A stretch of DNA of 64,000 bases from Sporosarcina beigongshangi. GTDB taxonomy: Bacteria; Actinomycetota; Actinomycetes; Actinomycetales; Micrococcaceae. Every line of letters starts with the position of its first letter. Within the stretch, counting starts at the first letter, position 1. Positions 1-9,654 of this stretch are shown here, piece after piece. Made by a program: the position numbers and the translations under genes. The notes under the pieces were generated by a model. That model made no database searches. It was not told the DNA's origin and saw only the letters and a list, made by a program, of their open reading frames with translations. Location: positions 36,458 to 100,457 of the forward strand of contig NZ_JADHDY010000011.1 in assembly GCF_016820535.1 (NCBI RefSeq), in the 5' to 3' direction.

Positions 1-889
1 CTTCGACGCCGCCGTGCTGCGCCAGTCACTGAAGTCCGTCACCACGGACAACAACCAGGGCGAGATGTACCTCACCGATGTCCTCTCCCTGGCCAGGAAC
101 GACGGCGGCCGGGTCGCCGCGGTCTCGACCACCGACCGGTGGCAGGTGGAAGGCGCCAATGACCGCGTCCAGCTGGCCGCGCTCGGCGCCGAGCACAACC
201 GCCGCATCGTCGACGGCTGGATGCGCGCCGGTGTCTCCATCATTGACCCCGCGACCACCTGGATCGACTCCACGGTGGAGCTCGCCGAGGACGTCACCAT
301 CCTGCCCGGCACCCAGCTGCACGGCACCACCAGGGTGGCGCGCGACGCCGTCGTTGGTCCCGACTCCACGCTCACCGACGTCCAGATCGCCGAAGGCGCC
401 GAGGTCACCCGCACCCACGGCTCGGGCGCCGTCATCGGCGAGGGCGCCCACGTCGGCCCCTTCACCTACCTGCGCCCCGGCACCGTGCTCGGCGCGGACG
501 GCAAGATTGGCGCGTTCTACGAGACAAAGAACGTGACCATTGGCCGCGGCTCCAAGCTCAGCCACCTGGGCTACGCGGGCGATGCCGAGATCGGCGAGGA
601 CACCAACATCGGCTGCGGCAACATCACGGCCAACTTCGACGGCGTGAACAAGCACCGCACCGTGATCGGCTCGGGCGTGCGCACCGGCTCCAACACCGTC
701 TTTGTGGCACCCGTGACCGTGGGCGACGGTGCCTTCACCGGTGCCGGCGCGATTGTCCGCAAGGACGTTCCGGCCGGCGCGCTGACGCTGACCGTGGCCC
801 CGCAGCGCAACGCCGAGGGCTGGACCGTGGCGAACCGGCCAGGCAGCATCCCCGCCCAGGCAGCCACCGCCGCCGACACCGGCAACTAA
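1..889 (+). CDS. glmU: Bifunctional GlmU, C-terminal part (5' end outside window)
   Basis: Open reading frame already running at base 2; about 295 residues remain. GlmU acetylates glucosamine-1-phosphate and then uridylylates it to UDP-GlcNAc, the precursor of peptidoglycan and of amino-sugar polysaccharides. The visible part holds the end of the pyrophosphorylase domain (motif GEMYLTDV, residues about 20-27 of the fragment) and the left-handed beta-helix acetyltransferase domain, with hexapeptide repeats and the family signatures YLRPG, HLGYAGDAEIG and NIGCGNITANFDG. The terminal VAPQRNAEGW segment fits the family C-terminus. prs follows 38 bases later on the same strand, the usual actinobacterial order. 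The UDP-GlcNAc made here would feed both polysaccharide clusters in the window (inference). Confidence 0.95.
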   Translation, partial: FDAAVLRQSLKSVTTDNNQGEMYLTDVLSLARNDGGRVAAVSTTDRWQVEGANDRVQLAALGAEHNRRIVDGWMRAGVSIIDPATTWIDSTVELAEDVTILPGTQLHGTTRVARDAVVGPDSTLTDVQIAEGAEVTRTHGSGAVIGEGAHVGPFTYLRPGTVLGADGKIGAFYETKNVTIGRGSKLSHLGYAGDAEIGEDTNIGCGNITANFDGVNKHRTVIGSGVRTGSNTVFVAPVTVGDGAFTGAGAIVRKDVPAGALTLTVAPQRNAEGWTVANRPGSIPAQAATAADTGN

Positions 890-927
890 AACTTCTCACC
901 GACCCCACCACTGCGAGAAAGAAAATC

Positions 928-1908
928 ATGAGCGAACTAAGCCACAACGTCGACAAAAAGCTGGTGCTGGCTAGCGGCCGGGCGCACCCCGAGCTGGCTG
1001 AGGAAGTGGCGCGCTGCCTGGGCACCGAGCTGCTGCCCATGTCGGCCTACGACTTCGCCAACGGTGAGATCTACGTCCGCTCCGGTGAGAGCGTGCGCGG
1101 CAAGGAAGTCTTCATCATCCAGGCCCACCCGGCCCCGCTGAACAACTGGCTCATGGAGCAGCTCATCATGGTTGACTCCATGAAGCGCGCCTCCGCCCGC
1201 CGCATCACCGTGGTGGCACCGTTCTACCCGTACTCGCGCCAGGACAAGAAGGGCCGCGGCCGCGAGCCCATCTCCGCCCGCCTCGTCGCCGACCTCTACA
1301 AGACCGCCGGCGCCGACCGCATCATGAGCGTCGACCTGCACACCGCGCAGATCCAAGGCTTCTTTGACGGCCCCGTGGACCACCTGTTCGCCATCCCGCT
1401 GCTGGCCGAGCACATCCGCTCCATCGTTGGGAACGACGACGTCACTGTCGTTTCGCCCGACACCGGCCGCGTGCGCGTGGCTGAGCAGTGGGCCGAGCGC
1501 CTGGGCGGTGCGCCGCTGGCCTTCGTGCACAAGTCGCGCGACCTCACGGTTCCCAACCAGGCCGTTTCCAAGACGGTTGTGGGCCAGGTCCAGGGACGCA
1601 CCTGCGTGCTCATCGATGACATGATCGACACCGGCGGAACCATTGCCGGCGCCGTTCGCGTCCTCAAGGATGCCGGCGCCAAGGATGTCATCATTGCCGC
1701 CACACACGCCGTGTTCTCCGACCCCGCCGCCGAGCGCCTTGCCAACTGCGGCGCCCGCGAAGTGGTCGTCACCGACACGCTGCCCATCCCGGAAGAGAAG
1801 CGCTTCGGAACCCTGACGGTGCTCTCCATCGCACCCCTGCTGGCCCGCGCCATCAAGGAAGTCTTCGAGGACGGCTCCGTCACTTCATTGTTCGACGGCG
1901 ATGCCTAG
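928..1908 (+). CDS. prs: Ribose-phosphate pyrophosphokinase (PRPP synthetase)
   Basis: 326 residues, full length for class I PRPP synthetases. It makes 5-phosphoribosyl-1-pyrophosphate from ribose-5-phosphate and ATP for nucleotide, His, Trp and NAD synthesis in the cytosol. Visible signatures: the FANGEIYVR segment near residue 44, the flexible-loop and ATP region VAPFYPYSRQDKK around residues 95-107, the metal-binding SVDLHTAQIQGFF segment, and the PRPP loop VLIDDMIDTGGT near residues 227-238. The ATG at 928 follows a purine-rich GAGAAAGAAAA stretch. It lies between glmU and rplY, and a strong hairpin follows it at 1955-1980. Confidence 0.97.
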   Translation: MSELSHNVDKKLVLASGRAHPELAEEVARCLGTELLPMSAYDFANGEIYVRSGESVRGKEVFIIQAHPAPLNNWLMEQLIMVDSMKRASARRITVVAPFYPYSRQDKKGRGREPISARLVADLYKTAGADRIMSVDLHTAQIQGFFDGPVDHLFAIPLLAEHIRSIVGNDDVTVVSPDTGRVRVAEQWAERLGGAPLAFVHKSRDLTVPNQAVSKTVVGQVQGRTCVLIDDMIDTGGTIAGAVRVLKDAGAKDVIIAATHAVFSDPAAERLANCGAREVVVTDTLPIPEEKRFGTLTVLSIAPLLARAIKEVFEDGSVTSLFDGDA

Positions 1909-1954
1909 GCTTTAGCTTGTTCCGGCGCCTTGGCGCCGGCCCAGTTTGGCCGAC

Positions 1955-1985
1955 GGCCGCTTCCCCACCGGGAGGCGGCCGTTTG
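1955..1985 (+). terminator. Probable intrinsic terminator after prs
   Basis: An 11-bp stem (arms 1955-1965 and 1970-1980, one G-U pair) closes a 4-base CACC loop and is followed by GTTT. A second perfect hairpin with 8-bp arms (1922-1929 and 1932-1939) lies just upstream. The U-tract is short, so termination may be partial. Confidence 0.6.
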
Positions 1986-2123
1986 GCATTGGGGTGGAAA
2001 TTCGGCGCAGGGACCGGGCCGATCCGGCCACGGCCCCGGCGCACTCCCCGGGGCGGCCCAACCCATGCCGGCGGTCAGCCGGCCGCGCCCGTTCTGCTAA
2101 ACTTGTCCAGTAAACCTTGGCGA

Positions 2124-2163
2124 GGGACCTGAGCAACAACGGGTCCGTGATCGACTGGGTCCC
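2124..2163 (+). promoter_or_regulatory. Possible alternative-stem leader upstream of rplY
   Basis: The segment GGGACC (2124-2129) can pair either with GGGTCC (2141-2146) or with GGGTCCC (2157-2163), which gives two mutually exclusive short stems about 80-110 bases before the rplY start. This could be a ribosomal-protein autoregulatory leader, but the stems are short and the case is weak. Confidence 0.25.
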
Positions 2164-2239
2164 ACAGCTCCGTAACTTTGGTGATGGATTGTGTTGACCT
2201 GTTTAGTCCACGCCCACCACAGAAGAAGGAGCTATTTTT

Positions 2240-2812
2240 ATGTCTGATTTGAAGCTGACCGGCGAAGCCCGCAACGAGTTCGGCAAGGGCGCGGCACGCC
2301 GCATCCGCCGTGCCAAGCAGATCCCCGTGGTCATCTACGGCCACGGCGCAGCCCCCCTGCACCTGGTCCTGCCGGAGCGCGAGACCGTCCGCGCGATCCG
2401 CGGCGCCAACGCACTGCTCACCATCACCCTCGACGGCGAAGAGCACCTCGCCCTGGTGAAGGACGTCCAGCGCGACCCCGTACTGCAGATCGTTGAGCAC
2501 ATCGACCTCCTGACCGTCCGCAAGGGCGAGAAGGTCATCGTTGACGTTCCCGTGGTCCTCGTGGGCGAGCCCGCACCGGCCACCGTTGTCAACCAGGAAG
2601 AAGTTGTTGTCAGCCTCTCCGCAGACGCCACCAACGTTCCGGCCCACATTGAGGTCAGCGTTGCAGGCCTCGGTGCCGGCCAGCACGTCCTCGCAGGCGA
2701 CCTCGTCCTGCCTGCAGGCGTCGAGCTCGTCACCGAAGCCGACCTGCTCATCGTCCACTTCGCCGAGCCGGTTGTCGCTGCCGAGGCTGAAGAAGAAGCA
2801 GCAGCTGAGTAA
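2240..2812 (+). CDS. rplY: 50S ribosomal protein L25 / general stress protein Ctc
   Basis: 190 residues, the long two-domain (CTC/TL5) form usual in actinobacteria. The N-terminal L25 domain (about residues 4-92) opens with LTGEARNEFGKGAARR and contains the IPVVIYGHG segment that binds 5S rRNA in the family. The C-terminal beta domain runs to about residue 175, followed by an Ala/Glu-rich acidic tail. The ATG at 2240 follows a strong GAAGGAG ribosome-binding site. The gene sits 8 bases before pth, so the two are probably cotranscribed. Confidence 0.96.
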   Translation: MSDLKLTGEARNEFGKGAARRIRRAKQIPVVIYGHGAAPLHLVLPERETVRAIRGANALLTITLDGEEHLALVKDVQRDPVLQIVEHIDLLTVRKGEKVIVDVPVVLVGEPAPATVVNQEEVVVSLSADATNVPAHIEVSVAGLGAGQHVLAGDLVLPAGVELVTEADLLIVHFAEPVVAAEAEEEAAAE

Positions 2813-2820
2813 TCTCACAC

Positions 2821-3393
2821 ATGAGTGACACTTGGCTTGTAGTCGGGCTCGGGAATCCCGGGCCCGGCTACAGCCGCAACAGGCACAATATTGGCTACAT
2901 GGTGGTTGAGGAACTTGCCTCCCGCCTCGGGGCCACATTCAAGACCCACAAAGCCAAGGCACTCGTCGCCACCGGCCGCCTGTCTGCCGGCGGGCACAAA
3001 CTGATCCTGGCCAAACCCACCGTCTTCATGAACCTCAACGGAGGTCCGACGGCGGCACTCGCCAAGTTTTACAACCTCCCGGCAGCCAATGTCATCGCCG
3101 TCCATGACGAGATCGACATCCCCTTTGACACGGTCAAGCTCAAGCTGGGCGGGGGAGAAGGCGGCCACAACGGCCTGCGCGACATCTCCCGGACACTTGG
3201 CACGAAGGACTATTACCGGGTGCGGGCCGGCGTGGGCCGCCCGCCGGGGCGCGCCGATGCCGCCAGCCACGTGCTGCGGGATTTCTCCACCGCAGAGAAC
3301 AAGGAGCTGCCGTTCCTGATCGACAATGCGGCCGATGCCGTGGAACTGCTGGTCAGCGACGGACTCGCCGCGGCACAGGACAAATTCCACTAA
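2821..3393 (+). CDS. pth: Peptidyl-tRNA hydrolase
   Basis: 190 residues, normal length. It releases tRNA from prematurely dropped peptidyl-tRNA. Signatures: VGLGNPGPGYSRNRHNIG at the N-terminus with the catalytic His22, KPTVFMNLNG with the conserved Asn, and HDEIDIPFDTVKLK followed by GGGEGGHNGLRDI, which carries the catalytic Asp region. It begins 8 bases after the rplY stop and closes the housekeeping block; the next gene is a regulator of a different functional group. Confidence 0.97.
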   Translation: MSDTWLVVGLGNPGPGYSRNRHNIGYMVVEELASRLGATFKTHKAKALVATGRLSAGGHKLILAKPTVFMNLNGGPTAALAKFYNLPAANVIAVHDEIDIPFDTVKLKLGGGEGGHNGLRDISRTLGTKDYYRVRAGVGRPPGRADAASHVLRDFSTAENKELPFLIDNAADAVELLVSDGLAAAQDKFH

Positions 3394-3429
3394 CCACCAA
3401 ATCCCTGCATTTAACACCACAATCGCTGT

Positions 3430-3435
3430 TAGAAT
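3430..3435 (+). promoter_or_regulatory. Candidate -10 element (TAGAAT)
   Basis: TAGAAT lies 65 bases before the start of the first LuxR-type regulator, in the 106-base gap after pth. The only weak -35-like hexamer, TTTAAC at 3410, leaves a short 14-base spacer, so this is tentative. Confidence 0.3.
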
Positions 3436-3499
3436 CACCGTAGGCCACACCTGTTTGAGCTGATTCACGGGTATGCCGTGGCCCAGAGGGTGACTACGT

Positions 3500-6214
3500 A
3501 TGACGAATGTGTGGGGATTGGCCGCATCGCAACGACTCTCACAGAGAGAGTCGCGGTCGCAACGGCGGGCACTGGGTGCAGGTGAACGGCGTCAATGGTC
3601 TTCACTGGTGCGCCAGGGCGACATCGAAATCGTCCAGGCACACCTGGCCGACCCGTTGCTCCATGGTGCTGTCATTCTGGGCCCCCGCGGCGTGGGAAAG
3701 ACCACGCTGGCCCGCAACGTTGCCCGCCGCATCGGTGAAAAAACCCACGTCGTCAATCTTTTTGGCACAGGCGCGCCAAGTGATGTCCCGTATGCCATTT
3801 TCCCCGTGCAGCTGGCCCGGCTGAATGCCATCCAGAGCGAAAGCCCGGCAGCCATCCTCGGTTCCCTCGTGGAGCAGATCATGCAGGAGGCCAACGGCCG
3901 CCCCATTGTGCTGAAACTGGACGAGCTTCCCGGCATCGACACCCTCAGCATGGGCGTGCTCATGCACCTGGTGCTGAGCGGGCGGGCCAAGCTGCTGGTG
4001 GCTGCACGCACCATTGCCGACCTGCCCGAGGATCTCGCCTGGATGATCAAGGACGGCTTGCTCGCCCAGCAGCGGCTGGCGCCGTTTTCACGGGCGGAGG
4101 TGCGCGACCTCCTGTCCAAGGCGCTCGACGGACCGGTCGCGGAGTCCGTGGTGGTCCAGCTGTTTTCATTGAGCGCCGGAAACCCCCTCGTGCTGCAGGC
4201 GCTGGTGCATGAATACATGAGCAGCGGTGCCCTTAAATCGAACGACGGCGTCTGGGTGCCGGCCGGGCCGTTTGGCCAATTCTCGGATGACGTCCTGCTG
4301 GAGCTGGTGGAGTCGCGGCTGGCGCGCGAGACCCTGCAGGTGCGCACGGACATTGAAAAGTTCTCCCTGCTGAAGGAAGTGTCCCTGGCCATGGCCATCC
4401 AGGTGCTTGGCGCCGAGGCCGTCACCTCGCTGGAGGAGCGTGGTTTGGTGGTGATCGCCGCGGACCGGCGCAAGTCCGTGACCTTTGCCGAGCCCTATCT
4501 GGGGGAGACCATCCGCAACCAGATGAGCCCGCAGCAGAAGGCGGCCTATTTCCAGGAACTTGCCTCGGCGCTGTCGCTTGACGCGGAGACCATGAGTTCG
4601 CAGGAACTGCTGATCTTTGCCAGCTGGCTCAACGAAGCCGGCATGGTCATGGAGCCGGATGTGGCAATCGCCGCCGCCCAGGCTGCCCTGCTGCTGTTTG
4701 ACCCCCAGTTGGCGCTGGCCTGCGCCAACCATGTGCCGCCCGACCACCCGCTCGCCGTTGCCGCGGCACAAAAGCGCAGCCGTGCCCATTACGCCATGGC
4801 CAGCTACGGCAAGGCCGCGGCCGTCCTGGAAACGTTCCCGCCCCAAGTCCTGGACGCCCTGACACCGCCGGAATACGCGTCGTGGGCCTTGGACCTGGTC
4901 GTCTCACTGGTGTGGCAGCCTGACGCCATGCCGCGCATCCACAAGATCTTGGACCAGGTCTGGGACAGGGTCCAACAGGCCACGGGCACGGACCGCGCCG
5001 AGGCGGAAAAGTCCTACAACCTGGCCCGCTTTGAGGTTGCCGTCAACCGTGGCGAATTCGCCAAGGTCATCCACGACCTAAAGATCGCCAGCAAGGACCC
5101 CTCCGACCGCAGCTACCGGCTGAACAGCGCCTCCCTGCTCACCATGGCCCTGGCCGCCACCGGCCACGAGCGCGACGCCGTGCAACTCTCGGAGACGATC
5201 GACGCCGAGGTCGCCCGCCACAACGTCGTGGTGCGGATGCACGACTGGCACCTGTACGGGCGCATCGTGGCACTGACCTGGAGCGGCCAGTGGCGCCGCG
5301 CCGAACGCGAGCTGCAGCAGGCCATCGAATTTTCCAACAGTTCCCTGCACTACCGGGGCGGGGCGCTGGAAATGTCGCTCGGCATCGTCTACGCCTCCGC
5401 AGGCATGGACATCGAGGCGGCGGAGATCCTCCTGTGCTCCGCGGCCCAGCTGGAGGTCAGGGACACCTACACCGGGCTTGAACTGGTCTATTCAGTGCTG
5501 GCCTGCGTCTACGCGCGGCTCGGGGACCCCGACCACGGCTGGCGGTACCTGGCCATGGCCCGGGCCGCCGGCCCGCACGTCACCTGGGTCAACCGGAGCC
5601 TGGCGGACTACTACCAGGCGCTGGCAGCGCTGGCGCTGGGCGACGACGGCGCCGTCGAGCAGCTGACCCGCCTGGCCGCGGCCGCCTTTGCGGACGGCAA
5701 CACCACCCCGGCAGCCGCCATCCTGGCCAGCGCGGTCACCGCAGGTGCCACGGACCAGTACGAACTCCTGGACCAGGCGGCGCAATGCTGCCAGGGCCCG
5801 CTGGCGTCGGCCGGCAGGCTGCTGGCCCGGGCCGCCGTCGAGGGCAGCGCCCAGCTGGCCCTGGACGCAGGCGAGCACGCCCAGGAAATCGAACTCACGG
5901 AGCTGGCGCGCCACGCCAACGAGCTTGCGCTCAAGCTGGCCAAGGCCGCAGGCGATGCCCGGCTGCAGCGCGAGGCCAAGAACCGCCTGCGCGGGGTGGC
6001 CTCGGACGGGCAGCAGGAGCTGGCGCCGGGCGTTGTGCCGCTGACGCCGCGCGAACTGCAGGTGGCCAGGCTGGCCATCCGGGGCATGGGCAACAGGGAC
6101 ATCGCCACCAAGATCGGCGTCTCGGTGCGCACCGTCGAGGGACACCTCTACCAGGTGTTCGCCAAGCTGGGCATCACCTCCCGCACCGACCTTGAAAAGT
6201 GGGTCCACCTGTGA
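3500..6214 (+). CDS. LuxR-family regulator with AAA ATPase domain (LAL type)
   Basis: 904 residues. The N-terminal STAND/AAA ATPase part has an intact Walker [10 protein letters not shown] at residues 61-69, and a Walker-B-like VLKLDELPG near residue 140. A long helical, TPR-like middle region follows. The C-terminal LuxR helix-turn-helix (about residues 838-904) has [20 protein letters not shown] and [16 protein letters not shown]. Such proteins (MalT-like, LAL) bind DNA after ligand- and ATP-driven assembly; the ligand here is unknown. The ATG at 3500 is preceded by GAGGGTGA. The stop overlaps the GTG of the next, similar regulator, so the two should be made in a fixed ratio. They lie directly upstream of the first polysaccharide operon, which suggests but does not prove control of it. 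Confidence 0.9.
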   Translation: MTNVWGLAASQRLSQRESRSQRRALGAGERRQWSSLVRQGDIEIVQAHLADPLLHGAVILGPRGVGKTTLARNVARRIGEKTHVVNLFGTGAPSDVPYAIFPVQLARLNAIQSESPAAILGSLVEQIMQEANGRPIVLKLDELPGIDTLSMGVLMHLVLSGRAKLLVAARTIADLPEDLAWMIKDGLLAQQRLAPFSRAEVRDLLSKALDGPVAESVVVQLFSLSAGNPLVLQALVHEYMSSGALKSNDGVWVPAGPFGQFSDDVLLELVESRLARETLQVRTDIEKFSLLKEVSLAMAIQVLGAEAVTSLEERGLVVIAADRRKSVTFAEPYLGETIRNQMSPQQKAAYFQELASALSLDAETMSSQELLIFASWLNEAGMVMEPDVAIAAAQAALLLFDPQLALACANHVPPDHPLAVAAAQKRSRAHYAMASYGKAAAVLETFPPQVLDALTPPEYASWALDLVVSLVWQPDAMPRIHKILDQVWDRVQQATGTDRAEAEKSYNLARFEVAVNRGEFAKVIHDLKIASKDPSDRSYRLNSASLLTMALAATGHERDAVQLSETIDAEVARHNVVVRMHDWHLYGRIVALTWSGQWRRAERELQQAIEFSNSSLHYRGGALEMSLGIVYASAGMDIEAAEILLCSAAQLEVRDTYTGLELVYSVLACVYARLGDPDHGWRYLAMARAAGPHVTWVNRSLADYYQALAALALGDDGAVEQLTRLAAAAFADGNTTPAAAILASAVTAGATDQYELLDQAAQCCQGPLASAGRLLARAAVEGSAQLALDAGEHAQEIELTELARHANELALKLAKAAGDARLQREAKNRLRGVASDGQQELAPGVVPLTPRELQVARLAIRGMGNRDIATKIGVSVRTVEGHLYQVFAKLGITSRTDLEKWVHL

Positions 6215-8943
6215 CCGGGCTCCTGCGCGGCACCGACGCCGGCAACGAGCCCTTCTGCCGGGAAGAGGAATTGGCGGACATCATCTCCGCCATCCGCGCC
6301 GAAGACTGCCGGGCCGTGTTTGTCACCTCCGACAGCGGACTGGGCGCCTCCACCATCCTGAAGCGGCTGGGCCGGAGCGCCAAGGACTACGTCCCGGTCC
6401 TGTCCATCCACGGCTCGCAGTCGCTCGCCAGGATTCCCTTTGGCGTCCTGACCCCGTACCTGAACATGGCGGACACTCCCATGGAAGCTTTCAGGCTGAG
6501 TGTGCTGCGCCAGGTCCTGGCGGAGCTGGACCACCAGCAGTCCGTCCTGGACAACCCGCCGGACGGTCCCGACGCACCCCACCCGAAGCCGTCAGTGGTG
6601 CTGGGTGGGGGCGACCTGCCCCTGTTGCTCATCGACGACGCCCACGCGATCGACCCCGGCACGGCGGAGCTGTGTGTCAGCCTGGCCATGTCCGGAACCG
6701 TCAACCTGGTGGCCTCGCATTCGGTGAGGCATGCGCTGCCTGAGCCGCTGCCCAGGCTGTGGGCCACCGGCCTGGCGGAGAACATCGTGCTGAAGGCGCT
6801 GACGCAGCAGCAGGGACACGACTACTGCGAGGCGATGCTCGGCGGGCCCGTCTTGCCCGCCACCAGCTGGCAGTACTGGTTCACATCCGCCGGCAATCCA
6901 CTGTTCCTGCACCTGTTGATCAGTGAGGGCCTGGAGCGCGGCAGCCTGGTCCAGCAGGGCGGCACCTGGCTTGATGAACACCGGCCGGTGCCGCACGGAC
7001 GGGGGCTGGAGGATGCGGTGAAGGCTGTGTTGCGCGGCCTCACCGCGGAGGGCCAGCAGGCGCTGAACATGGTGGCCCTGGCCGAGCCGCTGGCGGAATC
7101 GGCACTCAGGGGCCTGGTCCCGCCCCGGGCGATCCGCGAACTGCTGGACTGGCCCCTCATCGCCCGGCAGCCGCCGTCGTCCGATCTTTTAGTCCTCGCC
7201 AACCCCATCTACGGGGAGGTGATCCGGGACATGGTGCCGGTGGCGCAGAGCCGGGTGCTCCACGAGCAGCTGATAGGGGACCTGGAGCACGACGGCGGCA
7301 CCAAGGAATCGCTGTTGCGGAGGGTTTTGTGGGCGGTTGAGGTGGGCATCGACGTGGGCGACGACACCCTGCTGCGGGCCGCGGTGCTGGCCACCAAGCT
7401 GTTCCAGTCCTCCACGGCGCTGGAGCTGGCCAGGCAGATCAAGGGCCGGGACTTCCAGTTCCGGGCCGTCATGGTCAGGGCCCGGGCCAAGTACAACATG
7501 GGCGACTACCGCGGCGCCTTCACCCTGATGGAGTCGCTGCCGGCTGATGCTTCCAGCGTCCAGGACCTGACATTCGGGGCCCTGCTGCGCGCCTCCACCC
7601 GCTCCGCCCTGGGCATGCCCGTGTCCACGCTGCTGGCGGATGCGCAGGACCTGAGGGAGGCGGGGCGGCGGCTGGCGGCGGCCGAGCCGGACCAGGCGGA
7701 CGTGATCGTCGCCTACGCGCAAAGCAGCGCGCTCATGGTGGAACTGATGGGGCTGTCCCGGGCCGGGCGCTATGCGGAAATGACGGAGCTGACGCAGCTG
7801 CTGGAGTCGCTGCACGGGCTGCCCACCGCTGCCGACAAGTTGAACCGGACCATGGCGCTGACCATGGACGCCGAGCGGCTGATCGCGCAGGGCTTCCCCG
7901 AACAGGCGTCGGCACGTGCGGCCGAGGCGTTTGCCCTGGAGCACTCCGAGGAAAACGACGTCTTCTTCCTGCCGGAGAACATCATGCTGCGCCATCTCAC
8001 GGCGCTGCTGTGCGGCGGCTACTGGCAGGCGGCCACGGGCGTCATGGACCAGTTCGGGCTCGAGGACGGGCCCATCATGTTCTCCTTCGGCGGCGGGGCC
8101 AGCGTGGTCCGCGGCATGGCCATGGTGCGGGTCGGCGCGTACGGGGAGGCGCTGGCCGCGCTCACGGCCGGCCTTGACGCGCTGCGGCTCAGCGACCCCC
8201 AGCAGCTCCTGGGTTTCTGCACCGCACTGGCTGCCTTCTGCGCCGCCCGGCTGGGGCGCCGCGAAGAGGCCGCAGCCCTGGCCGCCGCACATGTGGACAG
8301 CACCGGAATGCATGTGGTCCTGGCTCATGAGCGGGCCTTCCTCACGGCCGCCTTGCATATTTTGAAGCCCGACGCCGGAGGGCTGGCTGAGCTGTTGGCG
8401 CAGGCCGATGCGGCCCGCGACTCGGAATCGGCCATGCTGGAGCTGAACGCACTGGCCCTGGCCCTGGAGCTGGGGGACGATACCGTGGCAGGCCGCGTGG
8501 CGGCCGTGGCCGCGGAGGTCGAAGGCCCGTGGGCCCGGGGGATCGGCCAGTACGCCGCCGCCCTGCACCGCCGCGACGGTGCGCGCTTGAAGGAGGCTGG
8601 GGAGGCACTGACAGAGGCCGGAATGCTCGGCTTTGCCCGGGCGGCACTGGCCCAGTCGGTCACGCTGCTCAGCGGCACCGGCCTGAAGGATCAGGCGCGC
8701 AAGGCGCGGGCGGACCTGCGCAAGCTCGCGTCCGAGGGGGCGCCGGTCGCAGCCCAGCCGGACGCCGCCGGCGAACTGACCAAGAGGGAGCGGCAGATTG
8801 CCGCACTGGCGGCGCAGGGCCTGAGCGACAAGGACATCGCCACCGAGCTCACGCTTGCGGTGCGAACCGTCGAGGGCCACCTGTACAGGGCCTACGCCAA
8901 GCTGGGCATCTCCGCCCGCGAGGACCTTATCCACGCACTTTAG
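6211..8943 (+). CDS. Second LuxR-family LAL-type regulator, degenerate P-loop
   Basis: 910 residues from the GTG at 6211, whose GTGA overlaps the stop of the previous gene; a GTG at 6199 is a possible alternative start. It has the same architecture as its neighbour: ATPase-like N-terminus, helical repeats, and a C-terminal LuxR domain (about residues 848-910) with [20 protein letters not shown] and [16 protein letters not shown]. The Walker A position (residues 40-48) reads SDSGLGAST, so the first Gly and the catalytic Lys are missing, while the Walker B stretch [11 protein letters not shown] (about 137-147) is well kept. It may therefore bind ATP poorly or act as the non-catalytic partner of the first protein (inference). 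It probably arose by duplication of the upstream gene. Confidence 0.88.
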   Translation: MTGLLRGTDAGNEPFCREEELADIISAIRAEDCRAVFVTSDSGLGASTILKRLGRSAKDYVPVLSIHGSQSLARIPFGVLTPYLNMADTPMEAFRLSVLRQVLAELDHQQSVLDNPPDGPDAPHPKPSVVLGGGDLPLLLIDDAHAIDPGTAELCVSLAMSGTVNLVASHSVRHALPEPLPRLWATGLAENIVLKALTQQQGHDYCEAMLGGPVLPATSWQYWFTSAGNPLFLHLLISEGLERGSLVQQGGTWLDEHRPVPHGRGLEDAVKAVLRGLTAEGQQALNMVALAEPLAESALRGLVPPRAIRELLDWPLIARQPPSSDLLVLANPIYGEVIRDMVPVAQSRVLHEQLIGDLEHDGGTKESLLRRVLWAVEVGIDVGDDTLLRAAVLATKLFQSSTALELARQIKGRDFQFRAVMVRARAKYNMGDYRGAFTLMESLPADASSVQDLTFGALLRASTRSALGMPVSTLLADAQDLREAGRRLAAAEPDQADVIVAYAQSSALMVELMGLSRAGRYAEMTELTQLLESLHGLPTAADKLNRTMALTMDAERLIAQGFPEQASARAAEAFALEHSEENDVFFLPENIMLRHLTALLCGGYWQAATGVMDQFGLEDGPIMFSFGGGASVVRGMAMVRVGAYGEALAALTAGLDALRLSDPQQLLGFCTALAAFCAARLGRREEAAALAAAHVDSTGMHVVLAHERAFLTAALHILKPDAGGLAELLAQADAARDSESAMLELNALALALELGDDTVAGRVAAVAAEVEGPWARGIGQYAAALHRRDGARLKEAGEALTEAGMLGFARAALAQSVTLLSGTGLKDQARKARADLRKLASEGAPVAAQPDAAGELTKRERQIAALAAQGLSDKDIATELTLAVRTVEGHLYRAYAKLGISAREDLIHAL

Positions 8944-9121
8944 GTCCGTCACAAGGCCGCGGCCCACTACCTGCTGTTCCTGGCTCCTCTGTTGCCATGA
9001 ATCCCCGTTCCCCTGTGGCGCAGGGTCATCCGCGCACCTGCCCGGGCAATGGTCCCCGTTCCGCAGGCCCATGCAAGTGGAGACACATGGCGCGGCAGTG
9101 CTTCCAAACCACCCGGTTCCC

Positions 9122-9190
9122 GAGTACTTGGCGCCCTGCCCCAGTAGTGCGCGGGCCCAACCAAGTACTCAACTCGAAAACAAAGTACTC
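9122..9190. promoter_or_regulatory. Candidate operator: inverted and direct repeats of AAGTACTC
   Basis: GAGTACTTGG (9122-9131) is the exact inverse of CCAAGTACTC (9161-9170). A third copy, CAAAGTACTC (9181-9190), lies exactly 20 bases after the second in direct orientation, two helical turns on. The pattern suits a dimeric or cooperative DNA-binding protein acting on the downstream polysaccharide operon, perhaps one of the adjacent LuxR-type regulators. Confidence 0.45.
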
Positions 9191-9445
9191 AGGTTCCCTT
9201 GATTTCCAGTATTGATCACTCGTGTTTTGCCGTGGCCGCTGCCGTTGACTAGAGGTGTTGTTCATCACGCACACAGGTCTCGGCATGGAAGGTCTCACAA
9301 TGTTCACGTCCACCCCCGCCCAAATCAACCGTGGCGGTGTGCCCACCCTTGGCGTGGCCAACATTTTCCCCTCAGGCCTGAGCCTGACCCCCTCCCTGGA
9401 ACCGGCACGCAGGAATTCACTGCGCGCCTCCCTGCCAGGGACACT

Positions 9446-9466
9446 GTCCGGCCGTGGCGGCCGGAC
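9446..9466 (+). other. Leader hairpin
   Basis: GTCCGGCCG (9446-9454), a TGG loop and CGGCCGGAC (9458-9466) form a perfect 9-bp stem about 190 bases before the operon's first gene. No U-tract follows, so it is not a simple terminator; it could be an attenuation or stability element. Confidence 0.4.
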
Positions 9467-9654
9467 TCCACATTCGGAGCCGGCGACGGATAAGCCTTCT
9501 GAGACCAAGGCTTTCCCCCAGCCGTCGTCGGCTCCCTTTCTTTGCACCATGGCGTTTCCCGCCTCGGTGTTTGGTGTCCACCATGACTGAACTGAGGATC
9601 CTTCCGAACCTGCGGCGCCCCGTGGCGGGCGGGGCGGGCCGCAAGGATGGCAGC

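Larger units (their letters stand above)
1909..2239. other. Intergenic region prs-rplY
   Basis: 331 bases without a credible gene. The first part holds the terminator hairpins after prs. The second part is the rplY leader with possible alternative stems (2124-2163) and a GAAGGAG ribosome-binding site at about 2224-2230. I see no convincing -10/-35 pair. Confidence 0.6.
8944..9654. other. Long leader/intergenic region before the first polysaccharide operon
   Basis: 711 bases between the second LuxR-type regulator and the priming transferase, with no credible gene. A 111-codon frame at 9255-9590 has no ribosome-binding site and no recognisable product. The region holds three AGTACT-type elements (9122-9190) and a 9-bp GC hairpin (9446-9466). 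The length suggests a long 5' untranslated leader or complex promoter. Confidence 0.55.

Noticed and set aside
7189..9072. 627-codon minus-strand frame opposite the second LuxR-type gene
   Set aside because: Antisense shadow of a GC-rich gene: low-complexity Gly/Arg/Gln composition, no family resemblance, and the plus-strand gene has clear domains.
9255..9590. 111-codon frame in the leader of the first polysaccharide operon
   Set aside because: No ribosome-binding site, Pro/Ser-rich without any family signature, and it overlaps the hairpin and the extended start of the priming transferase.
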